A stretch of 64,000 bases of DNA from assembly GCF_001640805.2 (NCBI RefSeq), contig NC_066838.1:22689928-22753927 (forward strand), written 5' to 3'. Source of the DNA: Lates calcarifer. Taxonomy: Eukaryota; Chordata; Actinopteri; Centropomidae. Positions 57,779 through 64,000 of the stretch are shown here, piece after piece (within the stretch, counting starts at the first letter, position 1; the number at the start of each line of letters is the position of its first letter). The translations under genes and the position numbers were made by a program. Under the pieces are notes generated by a model. It was not told the DNA's origin and did not search any database. It worked only from the letters and a program-made list of their open reading frames with translations.

Positions 57779-58910
57779 GTAGAGATGGACAACATCATTG
57801 AGACCATACTGTGCCTATTACTAATTCACTGATCAGTGTAATAGAGAACAATGAGGCATTGTTTAAAAAAATTAATTGTTCTATTTGCAAATGGCCTCCG
57901 GATGAACTGAGATTTAAGACAGCAATGCCTCGAACAGATTGTATCTCTTCAGAGTCCTCTCACAGATCTTATTTGAGTCAACTTTCGACGACTGAAAGAA
58001 GGAACCAGTGTAGCAGTCTATTGTGATGAAATGTCATGCATATTTGTGTAATGTTATTGTGGGTGTTTAATTAATGAATAATTCACATCTGTGAACAGAG
58101 CATGCAATGGATTACTTGCAGTTATGTATTCCATAAGAGACATCTTTCTCTTTTTGGATGCCTCCAAGTAACTCTAAAATTTTTACTTTACCGTTTCAGG
58201 TCAGCAGTGGTAAAGTGAAGTACAGCACTTTATTATTATTGCCACGCAACAGTGTTGATAGTAATTGTAGTTGATGGTAATGGTAGCTCACTTCTTGTGC
58301 AATGACAAGCAATAGACGTCTTACTGCTAATACTTAATAGTAATTACTTAAACGTCAACCAGCACTTGTAAATCATCTCAATATATGGATTTAACTTTAG
58401 TGGAAGGGACTCATGTGCCTAGACCACGAGCATTGCAGAGTGTTTTAATGTCTCCTCACAACTGCCATAACACATTTTACCCTCTTGAAAATAATAATTC
58501 CAAACATAAAAGCACTTGTTTGTGTTGCAGACACCTAAATCTGGGCTGTCCCCTAGTTTACTGCCATATCAGTAACAGCTTCACATCTACAGTATCTTTC
58601 TTAGGCTCTTTGTTAATTACAGTACATACGGATATCAAGCTACATGTGTATCTGCTGCTGCATCTGAGCCAATCTTTTGTTCTCTCAAATCTTTTTGTTT
58701 CAATTACTCTAACAAATGTTTCTTGAATCCCCCACTGGGATTCCTGCTCATACCACATCCACTGTAATAGAGAATCACTACTATTTGTCGCCAAGTACTG
58801 ATTTTACTAATTATTTTCCACTATTTGCTACTTACATTACCTTCATTTTCCTCTATTTTCTAGATTCAAGGGTGCTACATGCCACAGAAGGAACCCTTTT
58901 GGCAGAAGTG
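57779..58910 (+). other. Region between last predicted host exon and mir-29b
   Basis: 1.1 kb of AT-rich sequence. A splice acceptor for a terminal exon must lie here if the hairpins are exonic, and I could not choose one. No gene or repeat was recognised. Confidence 0.4.
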
Positions 58911-58991
58911 CCCCCCTTGGAAGCTGGTTTCAGATGGTGGCTTAGAGTATTGTCACCTATCTAGCACCATTTGAAATCAGTGTTCTTGGGG
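58911..58991 (+). ncRNA. mir29b: mir-29b precursor hairpin
   Basis: The 3' arm holds mature miR-29b-3p at 58962-58984, tagcaccatttgaaatcagt followed by gtt, identical to the vertebrate miRNA as I know it. The 5' arm ctggtttcagatggtggctt (58924-58943) is the passenger strand, one base different from human miR-29b-2-5p. Sixteen consecutive pairs (two G-U) join ctggtttcagatggtg to caccatttgaaatcag, and a cccc/gggg clamp closes the base. The seed AGCACCA targets collagen, elastin and DNMT3 mRNAs in mammals. The loop sequence resembles mir-29b-2. Confidence 0.97.
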
Positions 58992-59163
58992 TGGGAGGTG
59001 TATCTCACTGACCAGCAACAAGCAGTCGTGTGTCTAAAGAGGTGTTCAGTGATACAGGTAAAATAATGAGTCAACTTCACCTGAAAGGTATCACTCCCTG
59101 AAGTGCCACTCAGTGGGCTACAAACCACCAGTCCACAGTGATGTTTTAACAGCTCAAGCTCTT

Positions 59164-59254
59164 TGTCCTCTCTCCAAGGTTGACCGATTTCTTTTGGTGT
59201 TCAGAGTCTGCTTTTGTTTCTAGCACCATTTGAAATCGGTTACAGTGAAGGACA
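59164..59254 (+). ncRNA. mir29c: mir-29c precursor hairpin (named mir-29a in some fish lists)
   Basis: Mature 3p at 59221-59242 is tagcaccatttgaaatcggt plus ta. It has T at position 10, as in human miR-29c; human miR-29a has C. The 5' arm tgaccgatttcttttggtgt (59181-59200) parallels human miR-29c-5p. Eleven pairs join tgaccgatttc to gaaatcggtta, and tgtcc/ggaca closes the stem. It lies 260 bp 3' of mir-29b, in the same order and direction as the human 29b-2/29c cluster, so both are cut from one primary transcript. Confidence 0.97.
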
Positions 59255-59439
59255 GATCTCGTCTTACCTTGAGGAGGATTTTGCAACTAAGCTGTGCTCT
59301 TTATTTTACTGATTGTGCAATGACTACAGTGAGGTTTTGTCATGTCACTGTTTGAAATCATGCAAAAATTACTCTCACATTGGTCACTAACACCTTTGGG
59401 AATTAGTTCAACAATTCAGGATCTCTCATTGATTGATTT
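59255..59439 (+). other. Sequence 3' of mir-29c
   Basis: Probably the remainder of the primary transcript. No convincing polyadenylation signal was found before the repeat that follows. Confidence 0.3.
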
Positions 59440-59760
59440 TTGCAGGGGAGGAAGAAATATTCTGATCCTTTACTTGAGTAAAAGTAACAATACTACAGTG
59501 TAAAAAAATACAAAATAAATACTCTATACATAATCAGTAAAAGTCCTCTATTTTACAGTAAAAGTATACAGTATAGCAAAATGCATTGTTTTGCATGTAA
59601 TATCTACATAGTAATGCAACAGTATTACTAAGGTAGTTAAATAAAAAGCACAATATTTGCATCTGAAACATAGTGATATAAGTATAGAGAGGCATAGAAT
59701 GAAAATAATTCAGTACAAGTACTGAGTCATCAAAGTTGCTGATAGGTACTCTATGTTAGT
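59440..59760. repeat. Dispersed teleost repeat (MITE-like, AT-rich)
   Basis: The run aaatattctgatcctttact, then tgagtaaaagtaacaatac, repeated taaaagt...tttacagtaaaagta units and the acagtaaa/actaaggtagtt texture match a repeat that I recall as very common in fish introns. The boundaries are approximate and the family is not assigned. Confidence 0.5.
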
Positions 59761-62754
59761 AATTGTAGTTGTGCCTTATTAGTTAGTCCAGTCTGTGTCA
59801 AATCCACAAGGTGGCACTGTAAAATATTACATCAGAGGAATTTTTGATTAGTCTTTGTCCCCACAGCAGGTACTTAAATCATGTTTACGGTGGCAAGTGT
59901 TATAAATAATTTAATATTTTAATTTTTAAAAATTTTAATTTGCTCAAAATGTTGGAAATATCAGGGACTTACAGTAAAAAATAAATAAATCACGCTCACA
60001 AGTTTAAAGTCTATAGATATTAAAAAAGTGAATATTCTATTGCTCTGTATTAAATCTATAGTTAAGGATGCTGATTACAGCTGCATATTATACAGTACAG
60101 TACACCTGTACGCTGTGTATCACATAGTTGTAACTGTTATGTGACTAAAAGTATATATCTCTATCACAGATCTCTTTTCTACAAAAACTAGATATGGAAT
60201 TACGTGTGATACAATAGTTTTGTTTTTTTTTTTTAAATCTTGAATATTAAGAGCACAACCATTGTCTGTTTTTCTCTGTATTCTTATAGGCTCTATTCTT
60301 ACTCACTGCATTAGAACATGCATAGTATAGAGAAATATATGGAACAAAAGAATATATGTGAATGAACTGGCTTCATTAACTTTTAAAACTCCATAGCTTG
60401 AGAGCAGATTCCTAAATGTGGGTCAAACAAGAGTTTGTCATCATAAGCAAAGCTTGTGTACAAATTGTGCATATGCACATTAAAAGTATATTTAAAAACA
60501 CATTGGTCAGTCTTTATTCTTATTGTTTTATTTCATTAATCACTTACAAAAGGTAGTGCAAATATAAAAGCAGTTTTTTGCCTGCTTCAAAACAATACAA
60601 AATTTGTTGATGTAATTTTCTCTCAATAAATAAAAAGCCACGCAAGTGCAAAATTTTCAAAAAAGATCAGAGTCTACACATCTTTTTTGTAACCACAGAC
60701 AATACCTTTGTCAAATACTCTTAAAGTATTCCTCTTTCCACAGTAATGTGGGGTCAACAAATACTAAACTGACCCTAGAAGAGAACAATCTACAAAACAA
60801 ATAATGTGGAGGAGAAAAATGTAGATTTCTTTGCCAGAGATAATTTGGTGAAGCTACAGGGCACAAGGATCCACTGTGCCAACTTGAAACATATCTGATT
60901 TATTTAGTATACACCTTAAAACAAGTTGGGCTGTCAGAAACTGACCCCAACAAGTAAATTAACATTTCTGCAATGCACAGGCAACTGACACACAAACTAA
61001 AACACTTGACTATTTGCATTAAGGCAAAGGAAACATGTTATATCTTAGACACTGTGCTGGACTGTTTTACAGATCCCACTGTTCTCTCTCAAATTTACAA
61101 GACTGGGGGACTGGTTTATCGGCTAGGAGCCTCTCTTCTATGCATACATGACTTTTCGGGGGAATTAACCATTTACATTCCAGTTACAGAAATTGTGTAA
61201 TATTTGATATGAGTAAATAGTTACGGGTGTATCCAGTGTGATTTTTAACAATCAAAGTAAAACTTTTGGTTCAAACAAAAACAATTTAATCCCAACTGTT
61301 GCAATTGAGGTTAATCATGCAAACACTCTGTTCATTATTTTGCTTAGCCGTTGGTGTAGCTGAAGCTATAATGGCCTGGGTGAGCTGTGCTCTGAACAAT
61401 GGTCTTCTGATAAGCATGAAATACCACTCCTTCATAATTAAAGAATAGAAAAACGTGATGTTGTAAAGGAAGATATCTTAAACACCACTGACTTCAATAT
61501 GGACAATAGGAAGAAGTAGTTTGATGTTAGATTGCCCTATCAAATGTATATTGTCATCTAATCAGGTAAGCCACTTGAAGCATAAGCTAAAGATTGAGAT
61601 CAATTTGCTGAGTTTTCTGAATCTCAGATGAGCATTCAGAAACTAATTTCTATATTCTGATTTATAAATCAGTCTCATCCATGTGCAGATGGAGGGCCCA
61701 AGTACATTCGAAGACTTGTCCAGTGACATTCCTCTTCTCAAGTCCCTCTTACAACCAGCTATATTGGACCAACATGATGCTTACTGAAAGAAAGAAAAAA
61801 AAAAGCAAAGGAAGACATTTTAGACAAACTCTAAAAACCCCTGTGAAAGAGGAAAAAATGTGTTACATTATTTGTGAAGGGTTTTAAGAGACATAACAAA
61901 GGCAGTTGTCCAACTAACAGGTTAGTCAGAAGCCCTGGATAATGTGGAAGATGGAAGGAAAACAGACATCCTTGTTATTAATGCAGTGATACTTTACAAC
62001 ATGGACATTCAGTATGATATCATATGGAAGTATCTGCCTACTTTGTCAGATACATCATTATTTGTTCATTTGGTATACATGGGTTCAAGTGTGCTAAGTG
62101 GCCCGTCGTCTTACCGCGAGTTGTAATGCCTCGTCGTCTTTTGGAGTCTCTTTTTCAGCATTTCTCTGAGAGCTGTAATCCAATAATGACTAGTCAACAT
62201 GACTGCTTATGTAAGATCCAGCAGACAGGAAGCTAGGAAAATTTAAGGAAATCTAGAGAAACACCCTCCTCACTCACATGACTATAGACCACCCTTCTAT
62301 GAAAGAATAGAGCACACAAACACACAAGCCCTGTCTGCTGCTGCCCGGCTATCTCTCACAGCCGAAATATCCAAATTTGTGTGGGTGTTACTTTGAGATG
62401 CAAAATACTACCTGTTCATTTCTGAGAGCAGAATTCAACAGGTCACCACAGCATCAACAAGGATGCGGTCAGTCATTATTGCAAGTAGAGTTTGTTGTTA
62501 CACTCAAAAATCCACATAGCTGTTATATATTCATATCACATGGCCCTCTGGCAAAATTTGATAGATTACTGAGAGGAGGGGGAAGAGAGAGCAGTATTCA
62601 CATAGGGCATGGGGTCTTCATATTTTTTTTATTTAGAATAAAAAAAATTTGAAGAGCCTTTTCTGCAGAAAGAACCATGTAATACCACCAAATGTCACAT
62701 TTTTATACACCATTGACTGATGATTATGAAGATACTCTCCTGTACAGCCAGTTA
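59761..62754. other. Intergenic, mostly AT-rich
   Basis: 3 kb without a supportable gene. On the reverse strand, AATAAA-type signals occur near 60510-60530, and a CpG cluster with a GTAAGA donor-like site occurs near 62102-62160. They could be the 3' and 5' ends of a minus-strand transcript, but no coding sequence connects them. The open frame at 60973-61200 has no recognisable motif. Confidence 0.5.
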
Positions 62755-63449
62755 CAGTGCACCCAAAGTATTGAGACCCTTTAATTTTTTTGTTATTTTG
62801 CAGCTTTCATTTTTCCCCCCTCATAAATCTAAGCTCAATACTCTATAATGACAAAGCCTCACAGCAAGGAGGTTCTGGGTTCGAAACCTGCCTGCTGCGT
62901 GGAGTCTCCACATGTATGTGTGGGTTTCCTCCAGATACTCAAGCTTCCTTCCACAGTTCAATTAATGACTGCATGAATGAGAGCATTAATGGTTGTTTGT
63001 CTCTGTGTGTCAGCCCTGTAACAGACAGGCAACTGTTCATGGTGTACCAAGCCCCCCCCCCAATGTCAGCTGCAACTGGTTCCAGCCTCCAGGGATAAAC
63101 AGCATAGCTGATGGATGGATGGGTAAGTATTCAGACTCTTTACTCAGTACTTCGTTGATGCACCTTTGGCAGCAATTACAGCCTCAAGGACTGTTGGTAG
63201 ACAACCATTTCCAGGTACATCCAGAGATGCTTGATTGGATTCAAGTCAGGGTTCTAGCTGGGTCAATCTTCATTCACAGACCTGTTCCTAGGCCACTCTT
63301 GTGTTGTCTATGTGTTCAGTGTTATTATCCTTTTGGAAGTTGAACCTTAAACCCAGTTTGTGGATCAAGTTTTTAAGGAAAACTTAGAGTGTAGAATATT
63401 TTTAACAACTGAAAAAGTGAGGGGGTCTGAATACTTTCTGAATACACTG
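62755..63449 (-). mobile_element. Internally deleted Tc1-like transposon carrying a nested repeat
   Basis: It is bounded by TA dinucleotides (62753-62754 and 63450-63451) and terminal repeats that begin cagtg and share aaagtatt-agaccc. The segment 63140-63350, on the reverse strand, is a decayed transposase C-terminus: LEAVIAAKGASTKY and stop (about 63189-63144) preceded by degraded FQQDN- and DLNPIE-like remnants. Without the nested insert the element is about 430 bp against about 1.6 kb for an intact one, so it cannot move by itself. Confidence 0.85.
62856..63120 (+). repeat. Dispersed vertebrate/teleost repeat nested in the Tc1-like element
   Basis: It begins gcctcacagcaaggaggttc with a tRNA B-box-like gggttcgaaacc (62877-62888). 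It continues with gtgggtttcctccagatact, then gtcagccctgtaacagac and gttccagcctccaggga, and ends in gatggatggatg. This order is that of a very common fish repeat from memory. It interrupts the Tc1-like element between acaaa and gggtaagtattcagac, so it inserted later. Confidence 0.8.
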
Positions 63450-63451
63450 TA

Positions 63452-64000
63452 AGCATTGCACAGAAATAACTCTGCCCCAACAGGAAACCAAAGGCGTGCC
63501 CCTAACAACATTTAAGAGAGGTGTCCTAATAACAACCACTACTTCCTATTTTGCAAAGGCAGATTAACCAGTGTGAAAAATTTAATAAACGAGGGCAATT
63601 TCAAGCAGGTACTACAGATAGTAATAGCACAGTGCTTGGGCTGATCTTAAAATACTTTATCTATCTATCTATATATCTATATATATATATATATATCTCT
63701 ATGTGTGTCTGTGTGTGTATGCACATATTATCTACCTTCTGTTTACCCATGAAGCACAAACACGTTAGCAAATTATTAATCTGAAATAGTTTTGCCAAAT
63801 ATATAAATAGCAAAGATAGTAATCGGTTGCCAGTTGTTCCTATCATTCTTTACACCCTACCTTGGGAGTAGGTGTGCCATATACGCTGATGCAAATGAAA
63901 CACTAATTTTCTATGCCATCTTATCTTATTTGGTCATGTAGATGTGTGACATCCATGGAAACCAAATAGGAGACAACAGACACAACCAAATATTAACATA
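63452..64000. other. Terminal intergenic sequence
   Basis: AT-rich, with a CTAT/AT/GT microsatellite at 63658-63720. Nothing else was recognised up to the window end. Confidence 0.7.
63658..63720 (+). repeat. (CTAT)n(AT)n(GT)n compound microsatellite
   Basis: Tetranucleotide units pass into AT and then TG units. Confidence 0.95.

Larger units (their letters stand above)
48150..59254 (+). ncRNA. Predicted long non-coding host RNA of mir-29b/mir-29c
   Basis: The precursor of two microRNAs at its 3' end. The model rests on the promoter-like region, a chain of short segments with good acceptors and donors (ending or spanning 48281, 49733-49843, 49988-50024, 50454-50521, 52275-52320, 57323-57413, 57656-57778) and a terminal exon carrying the hairpins. 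No open frame continues across these segments, so it is called non-coding. Human MIR29B2CHG has the same position beside CD34 and the same direction. Individual exons are predictions from splice-site quality, not from homology, and the 3' end is not fixed. Confidence 0.6.

Overview
The window is vertebrate nuclear DNA, almost certainly from a teleost fish. The signs are split genes with GT/AG introns, TATA and AATAAA signals, general CpG poverty, many microsatellites, fish-type tRNA-derived SINEs and decayed Tc1-like transposons. I cannot name the species. There are no bacterial-type operons, rRNA genes, CRISPR arrays or intact mobile-element proteins. Most long open frames are chance frames in introns, UTRs or intergenic DNA.

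Three transcription units lie in a row on the + strand. (1) 1-12655: the 3' end of a class A plexin gene, best called plxna2. Six coding exons at 1255-8803 encode the last 306 residues, which are the end of the Rho-binding region and the C-terminal half of the split GAP domain. A 3.8 kb 3'UTR ends at an AATAAA at 12631. (2) 23328-40155: a complete eight-exon cd34 gene of 332 residues. It has a signal peptide, a short acidic Ser/Thr/Ala/Gly-rich stalk, a four-cysteine domain, one transmembrane helix and a cytoplasmic tail ending DTEL. A TATA box lies upstream and two AATAAA signals close the 3'UTR. (3) 48150-59254: a CpG-richer promoter, a chain of short exon-like segments with good splice sites and no shared reading frame, and then two microRNA hairpins 260 bp apart. 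These are mir-29b (mature 58962-58984) and mir-29c (mature 59221-59242). The unit matches a non-coding miR-29b-2/c host gene.

The order plxna2 - cd34 - mir-29b/c host, all in one direction, is the arrangement I know from human chromosome 1q32, so gene identity and context support each other. It also distinguishes this locus from the related PODXL/PLXNA4/miR-29a-b1 region (human 7q32) and the PODXL2/PLXNA1 region (human 3q21). Plexin A2 is a semaphorin receptor GAP, CD34 is a sialomucin of blood-forming and endothelial cells, and miR-29 represses mainly extracellular-matrix mRNAs. Nothing in the sequence shows that they act together.

The intergenic parts (12.66-23.3 kb, 40.16-47.9 kb, 59.3-64 kb) hold repeats: a SINE in the last plexin intron, a foldback element near 41.2 kb, a dispersed repeat near 42.4-43.1 kb, a Tc1 transposase relic near 47.6 kb, and a Tc1-like element at 62755-63449 with another repeat nested inside it. 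A few stretches could be enhancers, including a three-site GATA cluster near 16.6 kb and a candidate conserved block near 6.2 kb. No wholly new system is evident. The points most worth following are the conserved three-gene block, the host-RNA exon chain, a possible 39-nt cassette exon in cd34, and the lack of N-glycosylation sequons in the predicted CD34.
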